Positions 10,713 to 21,299 of a DNA stretch of 64,000 nt are shown piece by piece. The notes beneath the pieces were generated by a model, which worked only from the letters and a program-made list of their open reading frames with translations, did not search any database and was not told the origin of the DNA. Source of the DNA: Aphrocallistes beatrix (taxonomy: Eukaryota; Porifera; Hexactinellida; Sceptrulophora; Aphrocallistidae). How positions within the stretch are numbered: the first letter of the stretch is position 1; every line of letters starts with the position of its first letter. A program made the position numbers and the translations under genes. The stretch spans positions 1,811,934 through 1,875,933 of the forward strand of contig OY725494.1 in assembly GCA_963281255.1 (NCBI GenBank). Reading direction: 5' to 3'.

Positions 10713-12706
10713 CATTGCCCTCTGTATATAAGGCCTACTATCTGAATCTCAAAAATGGACCAATGATGCGGTCGAAGATGGATTTATTGTTCAACCAAAA
10801 TTAAATGTATCAGCTGTAAAGTTTAAAATTAACCACAATTTCTAATAATATTTTAGGTACTTCTTTCCTGGCTTAGCAATTTTCTAATATTAGATATCAT
10901 GCTTTCATATTATTTTAATACTAATCCTTTGTCTTTTCAATAAATCTATTAGCAATTATTCATTCATATAAGAATGCAAAATACCTGCTCAGCTCCCGGT
11001 TTCAAAAGCAATTACACACCGGAGATCGCATGGATTCGGCAACATCGAGAGCACATTAATGAACTTAAAGATATTGCGTTTGTATCAAACACTTTAGAGA
11101 AGATAAAATTGAATACACCCACAAGGTGCCAAAGGGTGACGGTACAGTCAGAGAAATCCCTCGAGCAAGTCCGAAGCTAAAAGATGGGGCAGTTCCATGC
11201 TTTTTGCCAGGATGTTCTTCAAACTGTGTAGATAAGGAAAAATTTGCTGTCAGATATTTCCAGGATATCAAAAATGGCAATACGCAAGGTCATATTCTTA
11301 ACTGATCATAACTCCGCTGGCTCCATAGGTAGAAAGACTGGAGACACAAGTTTTCAAGATGAATCCAAGAACTAGAGGCGATTAAATACGAAGTTCAATA
11401 TGTTAAAGGAAAAGAGAACACGGCGGCCTATTAGCTATCCAGACTCCCTTGCGACGTAGATCAGAGTGTGGACAATGATGCTGACCATTTCGAGCGTCAC
11501 GTTTTTCTCTACCTGATCTCAGTGAATTATTTTCGAGGAATAAATAAGATTTATGCTTAGACAGAGGAACTTATTTAGCATTGAGTCAGCTGGAGAACGC
11601 TGAGTAATCCATTCATTAGGAGACGCTACCATGGTCGGCTGGTAGCTACTGATATTTCCTTTTGCTAACTGATCTATTTTCTCTAAGGTTTTGGAGATTT
11701 ATCTAATGGCAGACCAGACCGCAAGTCAGTTTCTCGGGGTTTACTCTCTAAGGATGGATTTATATAGATATGACCCTCGGAAGATCATTTAAGTAATCAA
11801 GGCCCAAACGTTGACGGGAAGTTGGTTATAGAAATGCTTGAGAAATTTGGGATTCAGAAATGTCGCAGCTCATCCTGAAAGCTATGGTCAACCCGAGAGG
11901 GGAGTTCAAAGCCTCAAACAGGTAATGCGCTGTCTCCTGGAAGATACGTAGGGGATTTGAAATGGATGAATGACCTTCGATCCAATAAGAAGTCAGTTTT
12001 CATCTCAACTGTCTACCTAGCGCCAGTATGGGATACCGCCTTTCGCGGTACTGTATGGAGTGGAACCTAAGTCACTTTCTACTTTCATATACCAACTACT
12101 GGAAATGATAAGGCTACCGCTCAAGAATGGTTGGAGGAGGTCACCAATGTAAAAGATGTTACGAACTCTAAGGCCATTTCTAACCTAGAACGGTCCAAAA
12201 TGAACCGCAATTGCTAAAATATCCCTTCACCTACAGACGTAGTAGAGAGGTAGTATAGTTTTCCTGAGAGACGAACTTCGGTTGGATGGGCTGGAACCAT
12301 GTTTTATTCGGGTTGTATACAATCATCGAGCTAATGGACCAGTGACTGAGGAGACTAACTCTATTCTATCCTATATTATTTAGTATTTAAAATGTTTCTT
12401 TAAAAGTATGTCTATCACAGCTAATTGTATTATATAATTCAATTAATAACCTAAACGTATGTCATATATACTATTAGTGTATTTGATATAAAATCAAATA
12501 AAGACATTATAGGAGTCGTCTGATTGATACTGAAATAAATCAATTTGCCATAGCCCCCTGTAAATATACAGAAAGCTATTATTTACTTATTAATATATTA
12601 TAATAAATAAAATGATCGCTAATCGTACTTTAGTATTCCATCTTCGAACTCATCCCTGGTCCATTTTTGAGATTTAGATGGCAGGCCTTATGTACAGAGG
12701 GATATG
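10713..12706 (+). mobile_element. P-superfamily element, 1994 bp, 7-bp TSD
   Basis: The left end CATTGCCCTCTGTATATAAGG and the right end (CCTTATGTACAGAGGGATATG on the + strand) form inverted repeats that continue for about 65 bp, including CTCAAAAATGGACCA and CGAAGATGGA. An exact 7-bp duplication GCGGGAC flanks the element (10706-10712 and 12707-12713). It carries a decayed THAP-domain gene near its left side. The remaining interior (11300-12600) has no recognisable open frame. Confidence 0.85.
10974..11235 (+). pseudogene. THAP-domain transposase N-terminus, decayed
   Basis: NTCSAPGFKSNYTPE matches the first cysteine motif of the THAP domains in the two larger P elements (CSAPGCKSNY), with the second Cys changed to Phe. 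Further pieces follow in shifted frames: INELKDIAFVS, then IEYTHKVPKGDGT, then KDGAVPCFLPGCSS. The order matches the intact domain, but frameshifts and the lost zinc ligand make it non-functional. No catalytic domain is recognisable downstream. Confidence 0.75.
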
Positions 12707-12870
12707 GCGGGACCAAAGGCTCCGATTAAGCAGATCACCTTTCCAGTTCGGGAGTTGTAGTTATAAGTGGTTGAAATAAAATTATTAATGTCGAATTTAG
12801 CTTTTGTATCTAGTTCAGAATATTATATAAATATTCATGCTTTAGGCATTTCATTGTGTCAAAATCCTTG

Positions 12871-13237
12871 CAGGGCTGGGGTTGGTTAACCGATTTTAGG
12901 GCTCAGTTATTTTGGTTTTCTCCAGGGCGGTTAACCGGTTGACCGATGGCAATATAAATTAGTAAAAATATGGATTTTGGACTAATCTTTAACCTGGTAT
13001 CAAAAATTTTATAATTTTCAGTGGTCTCGAAATATATTATATGATTATAAAATAGGAAATGTACTGTATTATCAAATTTTTACAAGTAATATTCATGAAT
13101 CTCCGTAGAAAAACAATGAAATTATTGTAACTATTCATAAAATATAGCCGATCGGTTAACCGATCGAGGATTTCCTTAACCGTTATCCGAGATTGACGGC
13201 GGTAAGCCGGTTAACAGGTTAACTGAATCCAGCCTTG
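12871..13237. mobile_element. hAT-like MITE with GGTTAACCG inverted ends
   Basis: CAGGGCTGGGGTTGGTTAAC at the left end mirrors GTTAACTGAATCCAGCCTTG at the right end. Secondary palindromes such as CGGTTAACCGGTTGACCGAT and CGATCGGTTAACCGATCG lie just inside. The flanks ATCCTTG and ATCCTCG suggest a decayed target duplication. It is non-coding. hAT is inferred from the CAGGGCTGG terminus. Confidence 0.65.
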
Positions 13238-13688
13238 ATCCTCGAATATTTTCTAATTTCAGCGTAACTACTGTCATTGTAGATAATTAATCTCTAATAA
13301 AATGTCGTAATACCATCAAGTACCCAATGACAATGGCATCAGTATTACAAATTATTTGATTTGATATTTTGTTCTAAATCATCTATTGTAAAACTATAGG
13401 ATATTTAAAATTCTTTTAAAGAATATTTTTTGTTTATAACTTCTTCTATCCAATGCCTCTAGTGCATAAGAGTGTGTGCATCTTAAAATTTCACTATTAG
13501 CATGATGTTGAATTATGAATATATTCATTAGATCAAATATTGTGTGTTGGCTCATTGCCTAATCTATACACAACAGTGCATGCCACCTCGAACCCGAGAA
13601 AAATAGAAGGCCAGTTTTTACAAAGTATGATTAGACTAATAATTCAAACACCGTATACGATGGACCTTTTTTTAGTTTAATACTATAG

Positions 13689-13942
13689 GTGAAAGAGTTA
13701 TCTTGGCAATATCTGGAGATTATGCAGACTTTCAATACTTGAAAGATCAAATAGATGCCAAAGTTCGAGAATGTAAATTACTTTCAGATAGTTATTCTTT
13801 AAGTCCACAATCCATACACTCTTGGCTAACGCGAATCATTTATCACCGTCGTACAAAGCTAAATCCACTATGGAATTCAATTTTAGTTGCTGGTTGGTGT
13901 AAGGAGAATGATTCTTCCCCTTTTCTATCTTATATTGATATG
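13689..13942 (+). CDS. PSMB4: PSMB4 exon 2
   Basis: The exon begins right after ...ACTATAG. Its first two bases complete the Gly codon split at 2805, giving VGERVILAISGDYADFQYLK across the junction. It covers the central part of the Ntn-hydrolase fold: SGDYADFQYLK, the SIHSWLTRIIYHRRTKLNPLWN block (human PSMB4 has [22 protein letters not shown]) and FLSYIDM. It ends at the ATG of ...YIDM, followed by donor GTGAGT (phase 0). A frame that continues past the donor ends after eight codons, as expected for intron. Exon length 254 bp. Confidence is high from near-colinear similarity to PSMB4. Confidence 0.95.
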
Positions 13943-14059
13943 GTGAGTGACACATATGTTATAATATAAGATACTTGTATATTCAATTAATTATAAAGTT
14001 TTCTTTTAAATTATAGTCATTTTCTCTGAAAAATAGGATTATGAGCCATGATTCCATAA

Positions 14060-14112
14060 TGAGTCGACATTTTCATCTGAACTTAGTAGAGCCATAGCCA
14101 AAAGACTTTGTC
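14060..14112 (+). repeat. R1 fragment
   Basis: Short internal R1 piece (CATAATGAGTCGACATTTTC, AGCCATAGCCAAAAGACT) adjoining the hAT-like MITE at 14132. Confidence 0.6.
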
Positions 14113-14131
14113 TGTATGTATGTATATATAC

Positions 14132-14320
14132 CAGGGTGTTATACAGCCCTCCAGCGATACGCTTCTAATCTCAAACCCATAGATTTCCATACGTCTAAAT
14201 CTATAAATAACATTATAATATAAGGTTAATTTGGTTATATTCTAAATTTTCACGCTCCTACACTTTCGAGATCAAACTCATACACCTATAGGAGCGTCTA
14301 GCGCTCCTAGATAATCCTTT
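14132..14320. mobile_element. hAT-like MITE, 189 bp (same family as 56213)
   Basis: It starts CAGGGTGTTATACAGC and ends CGCTCCTAGATAATCCTTT, and is colinear with the better copy at 56213-56402. Shared internal marks are GATACGCTYCTAATC, TTTCCATACG and GGAGCGTCTMGCGCTCC. It sits in TA-rich sequence, so its target duplication cannot be read. Confidence 0.7.
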
Positions 14321-14621
14321 AATATATATTTGTTTGCGTTGCGCGGCTGGCAGACGCTAACTGCCCGCCAATGGCGTCCATTGGGCGCCTATGTTAACAT
14401 TCATTAATTATAAGGTAGATAACGATTCTAAATACGTCCGTCTTACTATTATAATCGATATCACTCGAAAGATCAAATTTGTCAGTGTTGTTTTCAATTT
14501 TTGAGTAATGTTGATGTCATAGCATAGTAATGAGTCATTGTTTTGAATGATTAATTGAATCATATTTGAGATATTTTAATATACAGATTATATTAAAATT
14601 TCAGCCTTCTATGAACTACTA

Positions 14622-15953
14622 CGGGTGTTCAATAAGTTCTCGGCCCTACCCTATAATTTTGAAACTATTCAGAATATCAAGCTATAATTTTCACATTTTC
14701 TCGAAATAATCACCCTTACAATCTACAACACGTTCTAGACGAGTCAACCATTCGAAAAATACATTTTTATAGTCTTCGGGTGGAATGGCTTTTAGGGATC
14801 TCCAAACAGCATTTCCTAGGTCGATCCTGCTCTGAAAATGTTTCCCTGCAAGGTCTTTCTTTAACTTTGCAAAGAGCCAGAAGTCACAGGGAGCTAGATC
14901 AGGTGAGTAGGCTGGATGATCTAGCTCAATGACTCTCATTCTATCCAATTCTTCCTTGACCAGCTTTGTCTTATGCGGCCGTGCATTATCGTGCAATAAT
15001 CTCAGGCCCCGTGTACCTGACTTTGGTCTCCGCTCCCAATAATGTTTTTCAACCTCTGATAAGCAACTATTGACGTAAAAGTCCCCTGTGATTGTGCTTC
15101 CTTTGGGAATAATTATCTGGGCAACTGGACCATGTGCATCAAAGAAAATTGAGTATAGGACCTTCTGATCTCTGAAATCTGGCCTCGGGTTAACTGGAGG
15201 CCGCTCTCCCTTAAGCACCCAAACTTTTTTTCTTTCCTTGGATTGTGGTTCATTATATCGTATCCATGTCTCATCACCGGTATGATTTCAGATAACCTTC
15301 GTGGATCAGCATCCTGGTACTCGGAAAGTAACTTTTGTGCACACATAACCCGACGATCTTTTTGGGCCTTTGTGAGTGAATGCGGGATCCACCTGGAACA
15401 AACCTTCGTAACATTCAGTTCATCGATAAGGATGGCATGAGCAGCTCCCGTTGAAATCCCCACATGCATAGCTAACTCGTCAACAGTGATATGGGGGTCT
15501 TCTTCCACCATCCATCCAATTTCCAAGGTATTCCCACTGGTGACGGCGGATTTGGGGCGCCCGCTCCGATAGTCATCGTCTATCGACTCCTGTCCCTCAC
15601 GAAAGCGTTTGGCCCACTCCTTCACAGTGATATATGAAAGGCTAGCATCTCTATAAACTATTTCAAAGTCTATTAGAATGTCTTTTGGACCAATACCAAG
15701 AAGCGTGCGAATTTTGATAGAAGCACGTTGCTCGAGTTTCAAATTGGATGCCATTTTTCGTTGGAAAAAACAAAGATGGTCAAAACAGGATAAATAGAAT
15801 AGGCTATAATTTGGAAACTAAATATAGTAGGCATTGAAATGAAGTAGATCTGAATAGAAAATCGTCTAAGGTTCATTATTAATGCAAATACTTGGATTCA
15901 ATTGCACTACAGACATAATAAGAAGGTAGGGCCTAGAACTTATTGAACGCCCG
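14622..15953 (-). mobile_element. Full-length mariner element, 1332 bp
   Basis: The ends CGGGTGTTCAATAAGTTCTC (left) and CTTATTGAACGCCCG (right) are inverted repeats of about 28 bp. TA is duplicated at 14620-14621 and 15954-15955. The element encodes one frameshifted transposase on the minus strand and interrupts an R1 copy. Size, TA target and D34D transposase identify it as mariner. Confidence 0.92.
14691..15754 (-). pseudogene. mariner transposase, one frameshift
   Basis: The N-terminal frame (ATG at 15754) has the two helix-turn-helix domains: KLEQRASIKIRTLLGIG near residue 5 and VDELAMHVGISTGAAHAIL near 90. Between them is the RSGRPKSA linker. The frame then breaks near codon 155 (about 15290). 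The second frame, from about 15218, carries the rest of the DDD domain: SIFFDAHGPVAQIIIPKG, LLHDNARPHKTKLV, then exactly 34 residues to the D of YSPDLAPCDFWLF. D34D defines mariner. The region with the first catalytic Asp lies at the frameshift. Combined length of about 345 codons is normal for the family, so a single indel seems to have killed this copy. Confidence 0.9.
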
Positions 15954-16048
15954 TAGTAATTGGCTGAGTTATAGTGAAAAAGGTGACAATGACGTCTTAA
16001 TTCCATGATGAGTCTGCATTTTCATCTGAAATCAGAACTTAGTGGAGC

Positions 16049-17116
16049 CATAGCCTACTATCTATAAGGCCTAAGAGTAACTTAACCAGGGATGTGGTAG
16101 AAGATGGATGAAGAAATACATGAGCTGCCTTAAATCATTAGCAAAGCACAATAGAGCTTAGAAATGTATTACCAGCATATATAAATATGGTGTCAAAGCA
16201 CCCACATCCGTTGTTAAAATTTAGATTAGCCATCAAATGATTGCGCAACAGGTTATATTTGGGTCAAATTTAGTGATTTTTAGTGGCCGTTTAAGGGCAC
16301 TTCTAAGTGTTTTTATTATAAGGTTTTTTGCATAGAACTGAGAAGAGAATGTGTTAATACTAAAAATTTGGAATTTTTTCATGGAATGTTCTTACGTTCC
16401 AGTGTTGCTATGGAAATGTGTTTTGGTCAGTTGGGGCTATATCTTGAAAACAGCGATAGCTAGATATTCAAATATAATTCCATTTGATAGCAAATAGGCT
16501 ACTTCCTATTTAGCTATAATACAATTTCTGTGTCTAAATTCAATGGTTTACGAGATATTCGACAAATTACCAAATGTGACCAATATGATAAATTGTCTAA
16601 TAACTCGTGAATTATTGAATTAAGCCATAGAAATTGTATTATAGCTTAATATGAAGTAGCCTATTTGCTATCAAATGGGATTAAATTTGAATGTCTAGCT
16701 ATCGCAGTTTTCAAGATTAGCCCCAACTGACCAAAACACGTTTCCATAGCAACACTGGAATGTAAGAACATTCCATGAAAAATTCAAAATTTTTAGTATT
16801 AACCCATTCATTTCTCAGTTCTATGCGAAATACTTTATAATACAAACACTTAGAAGTGCCCTTAAACGGCCTCTGAAAATCACTAAATTTGACCCAAATA
16901 TAGCCTTTTGCGTGATCATTTGATGACTAATCTAAATTTCAACAACGGATATGGGTGCTTTGACACCATATTTATATATGCTGGTAATACATTCCTAAGC
17001 TCTATTGTGCTTTGTTATTGATTTAAGGCAGTTCATGTATTTCTTCAACCATCTTCTACTGCATCCCTAGTGCCAAATTCGCAAGTTACTCTGAGGCCTT
17101 ATTATAGTAGGCTATG
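16049..17116. mobile_element. P-derived foldback element, 1068 bp, 7-bp TSD
   Basis: Almost the whole element is an inverted repeat. The left arm (CATAGCCTACTATCTATAAG onward, then AATAGAGCTTAGAAATGTATT, GATTGCGCAACAGG) is mirrored by the right arm, with arms of about 500 bp around a short centre. The outer ends match the ends of the 3-kb THAP-coding P elements, including TATAAGGCCT and CCAGGGATG. The exact 7-bp duplication GTGGAGC flanks it (16042-16048, 17117-17123). It is non-coding and inserted in R1. Confidence 0.88.
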
Positions 17117-17212
17117 GTGGAGCCATAGCCAAAAGACTCCAACATGCCAAAAATCAGCTCTCTATACCTTGCAGTTTCTACAATCAATTCGTTATAATTT
17201 TACGAGGTCCAT

Positions 17213-17800
17213 TCGAAAGTAATTTTGCCTATTTCAGCCTAAGAACTGCGTTAAAGTTTTAACCTTCATATTCCCAGGACTATTAGCTTAACTTGTTATC
17301 TAACCATTTCATTTATTAGATAACAATTATTCACTCCAAAATTATTTTCTCTGATCTTCTAACTAAGGCGTTATGGATAAGTTGTCCACTCAGACTTCAT
17401 TCACAAGGAGGGACATAAGAACAGTCATCAAATATTTTGGATAAATCACCTATTGAAATCCTCCAAAATTTGAATGAAGCATTAGGAGATATTGCTCCAT
17501 CAATACAAACTGTGCCAAAGTGGGTCGTTATCATCCGAGAAGGAAGGGAGGATAAGGACGATCAACCTCGATCAGGAAATCCAGAAACAGCCTCTACTGA
17601 GGAAAATGTCAACCGTGCGGTGGAATTACTCCAGGAAGATCGCAAGCAAACATGTGAGGACCTTGCCACAGAGGTTGTCATTTCAGCCAATACGATGCAC
17701 TCCATTTTGAAAGACTTACTGTTGACATAAACCATGCGTAACCGTGCACTGCTAGCTGCTAAATCATGTGTGTTTTGTTGTTAACATAGACTGTTTATAT
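17213..17800 (+). mobile_element. mariner-like element, 3' truncated
   Basis: ACGAGGTCCATTCGAAAGTAA at 17213 looks like a mariner-type terminus. It lies about 160 bp before a transposase start, the normal spacing. No matching inverted end was found downstream. Confidence 0.55.
17373..17730 (+). pseudogene. mariner-like transposase N-terminus
   Basis: An ATG at 17373 opens STQTSFTRRDIRTVIKYF. The frame shifts near 17440 and continues as SPIEILQNLNEALGD, then the linker GNPETASTEENV and the second helix-turn-helix CEDLATEVVISANTMHSIL. This is the DNA-binding half of a mariner-like transposase. The catalytic half is missing, so the copy is dead. Confidence 0.75.
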
Positions 17801-18244
17801 AAGGACTGGATGCTGCCAGGTTGGGTCCTGAACCTTGAGTCGATTGTATATTTCTTGATATCTTTTAAATCGCTGAAGTTAGAATGTATTATTGTTAAAT
17901 AAGAAATCATATTTTTGGACTCCATTGGTCATGTTGTTTGTTATCTTACCTCCACTTTGTGTGGAATGTGAGTTATGTCGTTATTTACAGCTTTAAGAAG
18001 GTGGCACGAGTTTTATAAATTGCTCATTAGGCATACTTGATCAATTGAAAACTTCTAAACTGAGTAATTCGAGTGAGATTTCGATTTTATTTCAGATTTT
18101 CAGTGACTGTCTTGGTTTGAATGAGTTGACTACCATGGCTAGTTTCATTTAGTATTTTTATGATGCTAAAGTTTTAGGCAGACACCGCACTGTCATTTCG
18201 ACCTATCCTTACAATTGAAATTCAATTAATATATGCCAGTATTT

Positions 18245-18345
18245 ATGTATGTGCAAGCGCGCTTCGCTTGCTTCGCTGCGCGGCTTACAGACACTTTTAC
18301 TCCGCAGAGTCGCCCTGCGGGTGCCTGGGATTACTCAATAATTTA
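18245..18345 (+). repeat. R1-related head, second subfamily
   Basis: GCGCGCTTCGCTTGCTTCG and CCTGCGGGTGCCTGGGATTA mark an R1 head in which the ACTTTGTGTCC hairpin is replaced by a ACTTTTACTCCGCAGAG variant. The same variant occurs at 55502. The sequence after the head does not follow the R1 body. Confidence 0.65.
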
Positions 18346-18435
18346 ATATTGATTACTCTCACTAATTAATAGCCACATTAAGTAGGTGAAATTGAACTAT
18401 CATGTTAGATTATGTTTTCGTTCCATACCTTAATG

Positions 18436-18700
18436 ATCGAATAAGATGTCCCTATACCACGTTGCTACCACTGTAAGTGATCGAGTAGCTCCATCTGTTG
18501 CAACACTGTAAGTGATCGAGCAGTTCCATCTGTTGCAACACTGTAAGTGATCGAGCAGCTCCATCTGTTGCAACACTGTAAGTGATCGAGCAGCTCCATC
18601 TGCTGCAACACTGTAAGTGAACAAGTACCTCCATCAATTGCAACTTTGGAATTGATCGAGTAGCTCCATCGATTGCATCACTTTAAGTAATCGAAAATAT
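18436..18700. repeat. 35-bp minisatellite, about 7 units
   Basis: The unit CTGTAAGTGATCGAGCAG plus CTCCATCTGTTGCAACA recurs with starts at 18471, 18506, 18541, 18576 and 18611, an exact 35-bp period. Diverged units lie at both ends. The two overlapping minus-strand open frames are created by the repeat (three frames shift through a 35-bp period) and are not genes. Confidence 0.92.
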
Positions 18701-18747
18701 ATATTGGATGTATTTTAATTGAAAGATTATTGTAAGATTACTTAAAC

Positions 18748-19193
18748 AAGCGCGCTTCGTGCTTGCTTGCGCTGCGCGACTGGCGGACACTTTGTGTCCG
18801 CCGGAGGCTCCCTTCGTTCGCCTGGTGTCACATTGGTTGATTATAAGGGAGATAACATCTCTAAATATGTCTGTCCTACTGTGCTAATCGATATCACTCA
18901 AAAATCACCAAATTTGTGAATTCAAAATTTTTTGATGATAGTTGCATCATATGTGAGACATGTTAGTATACAGATTCTATTAAAATTTCAGCCTTCTATC
19001 TCCTATAATGGCTGAGTTATGCCCGAATAACTGTGTTGCTTAACTTTTTAAAATGTGACAATGACGTCATAATTCCATGATGAGTCGACATTTTTCGTCT
19101 GAGCTCAGAACTTACTGGAGCCATAGCCAAAAGACTCCCACATGCCAAAAATCAGCCTTCTGCGCCCGGCAGTTTCTTCAATCAATTCGTTAC

Positions 19194-19199
<6 letters not shown>
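18748..19199 (+). repeat. R1 copy, internally deleted
   Basis: Complete head (GCGGACACTTTGTGTCCGCC), body and tail, but the segment containing GCGTAATGATGACGTCATAA is deleted near 18936. It is followed by (TA)n and a second R1 copy in the same orientation. Confidence 0.88.
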
Positions 19200-19228
<29 letters not shown>

Positions 19229-19230
<2 letters not shown>

Positions 19231-19727
19231 AGCGCGCTTCGCGCTTGCTTGCGCTGCGCGACTGGCTGACACTTTGTGTCCGCCGGAGGCTCCCTTCGGT
19301 CGCCTGGAGTCACATTGGTTAATTATAAGGGAGATAACATCTCTAAATATGTCTGTCCTACTGTGCTAATCGATATCACTCGAAAAATCACCAAATTTGT
19401 GAATTCAAAATTTTTTGATGCGTAATGATGACGTCATAACAAAGTGATGAGTCATCATTTTTTGATAATAGTTGCATCATATGTGAGGTATGTTAGTACA
19501 CAGATTCTATTAAAATTTCAGCCTTCTATCTCCTATAATGGCTGAGTTATGCCCGAATAACTGTGTTGCTTAACTTTTAAAAATGTGACAATGACGTCAT
19601 AATTCCATGATGAGTCGACATTTTGCTCTGAACTCAGAACTTACTGGAGCCATAGCCAAAAGACTCCCACATGCCAAAAATCAGCTTTCTGAGCCCGGCA
19701 GTTTCTTCAATCAATTCGTTACAGAGA
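19229..19727 (+). repeat. R1 copy, near full length
   Basis: One of the best preserved copies. Head from CAAGCGCGCTTCGCGC; two TGACGTCA palindromes (near 19428 and 19592) and TGAGTCA near 19449 in the body; tail ending CAATTCGTTACAGAGATATA. It is joined head-to-tail to the preceding copy through the TA run 19196-19228. After the tail come TA repeats and two copies of ATCGAGTTTTAATAGTAAGG. Confidence 0.9.
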
Positions 19728-20084
19728 TATATATATTTATATATATATATACACAAATAACAATCGAGTTTTAATAGTAAGGATATATATATATATACAA
19801 TCATCGAGTTTTAATAGTAAGGATACTCCCTGAATTAAGTAAATTGTGAACTGTTCAAGTTTACATTGATATGTTGCAAAAACTATATAGAATGTATTAT
19901 AAATGACAATTTAGACAATAAAAAGTATTTAACTTACTTTTCAATATTTCTGAAAACTATAAGCCAATATGTTAATATATGATCTAAAAAATAGAAAATA
20001 GGCTGCAAAATTTAAAGATGCCTGTTTTCACGATTTGGAAATTACGCTACCTTATTTTAATTGAAAATCCAATTTGAACTCTGC

Positions 20085-20262
20085 AAGAGAGTACACATTC
20101 ATCTGTAGTATATCTGCACGTAATAGAGGGTACACTTATGTATATGGTATATCTGCATGTAAGAGATTACACATTCGTCTGTGGTATATCTGCATGTAAG
20201 AGAGTACACATTCGTCTCGTGGTATATCTGCACTTAAGAGAGTACACTTTCGTCCCATACAG
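20085..20262. repeat. ~38-bp minisatellite, about 4.5 units
   Basis: TATATCTGCATGTAAGAGAG with TACACATTCGTCTGTGG recurs with unit starts near 20109, 20148, 20185 and 20223 (periods 39, 37, 38). The units are diverged and the array is non-coding. Confidence 0.85.
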
Positions 20263-20661
20263 TTGGTAGATTATTAACTTACTTGGACGTTCTTGATTCA
20301 ATACGCTACATTAAAGAACTGTATTGAAATTTGGATTTTGATCATATTACTATTCAATTTATCAAATTATATTAATATAGTATGATTCCAAATTAATCAT
20401 TGTTTCATAAAGTTTTAGTAGAATTCGTATTGAATTTCAATCAAAAGACTGAAAATAGATTTTGAAAAGACTTAGTAATCATGTTTCAAAAGATATTTCT
20501 AAAAGTAAACTCGATATGCAACTCAACTGGTGTCGCCTTTTATGCTTTTGAATATTTCTATAATGTAAATTATTAGCTAAAAAGTGCATGATAATAGAAC
20601 TCACACTGATATCGCCTTCAAAATATCTATGAATAAATCTATTAATTAAAAAACATACATA

Positions 20662-21140
20662 CACTGCCTGAACAAAAGTATTCGTACACCCCATAATTCC
20701 CCATACAAATAGTTATAATACTGATTTATTTAGCGAGTCAAGGTATTTAATTGGTGAGAGAGATACGCTTAATTTAACTTGAAATTCGAATTCTCCATAT
20801 TCGAATTATTCACTTTTTCATCTTTCAACTTGTTTACACTCCCACAAGGTTAAAGATTTTCAAACTGTGCCATCTCATACCACCAATGCCATCATATATA
20901 ATGGTGATCACTCGCGACATGTGGCATAGGAAAGCAAATGCTGAAAATGCTTAATCTTGAAGAAGAGTAATTAAGTTGAAAACTTATAAAGTGGGTCATT
21001 TGAATGTGGAGAATTAGAATTTGAAGTCAAATTAAGCGTATCTCTTACCAATTAAATACCTTGACTCGCTAAATAAATCAGTATTATAACTATTTGCATG
21101 GGGAATTGTGGGGTGTACGAATACTTTTGTTCTGGCAGTG
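20662..21140. mobile_element. Tc1/mariner-type MITE, 479 bp
   Basis: CACTGCCTGAACAAAAGTAT at the left end mirrors ATACTTTTGTTCTGGCAGTG at the right. The inverted repeats extend about 145 bp, including TTTAGCGAGTCAAGG and GAGATACGCTTAATTT. TA flanks the left side and TT (a mutated TA) the right. Non-coding centre. Other copies: 52172-52576 and 59311-59787. Confidence 0.85.
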
Positions 21141-21299
21141 TTAAAGCAGTTAAAATGTTCTCACAACGATTGCAATGAGTTGTAATTACCCTCTTAGTGA
21201 GCAATTGAATCACCTAATATAACTAATTCTACAATGTACCCCATTCCTTTGGAATGTTGATTAGCTTAAAATGATCGTCCAGCTCCTCTTTACTTGTAA

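Larger units (their letters stand above)
2806..13688 (+). other. PSMB4: PSMB4 intron 1 (10,883 bp)
   Basis: The donor is G|GTTAGT at 2805/2806. The acceptor is the T-rich tract TTTTTTTAGTTTAATACTATAG ending at 13688, phase 1. The intron holds MITEs, R1 repeats, a 2-kb P element and a hAT MITE, each listed separately. I see nothing beyond AT-rich sequence in 2850-3210, 3660-4450, 6170-7029, 7260-8450 and 13240-13680. Confidence 0.92.
14328..17205 (+). repeat. R1 copy split by a mariner and a foldback element
   Basis: A single R1 copy reads continuously as 14328-14621, 15954-16048 and 17117-17205 once two insertions are removed. The head is degenerate (TTGCGCGGCTGGCAGAC). The join across the mariner restores the CAGCCTTCTAT...GGCTGAGTTATAG order. 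The join across the foldback restores AGTGGAGCCATAGCCAAAAG. The tail ends CAATTCGTTATAA. Confidence 0.8.

Noticed and set aside
12863-13245. 8-bp target duplication for the GGTTAACCG MITE
   Set aside because: The flanks match 6 of 7 only with an offset. Too weak to claim, so only the element is reported.
18430-18643. Two overlapping minus-strand open frames of about 64 codons
   Set aside because: They are generated by the 35-bp minisatellite, whose period shifts frame each unit and leaves several frames open.
18436-18700. Possible CRISPR array
   Set aside because: The 35-bp units are contiguous with no unique spacers, and the DNA is eukaryotic. It is a minisatellite.
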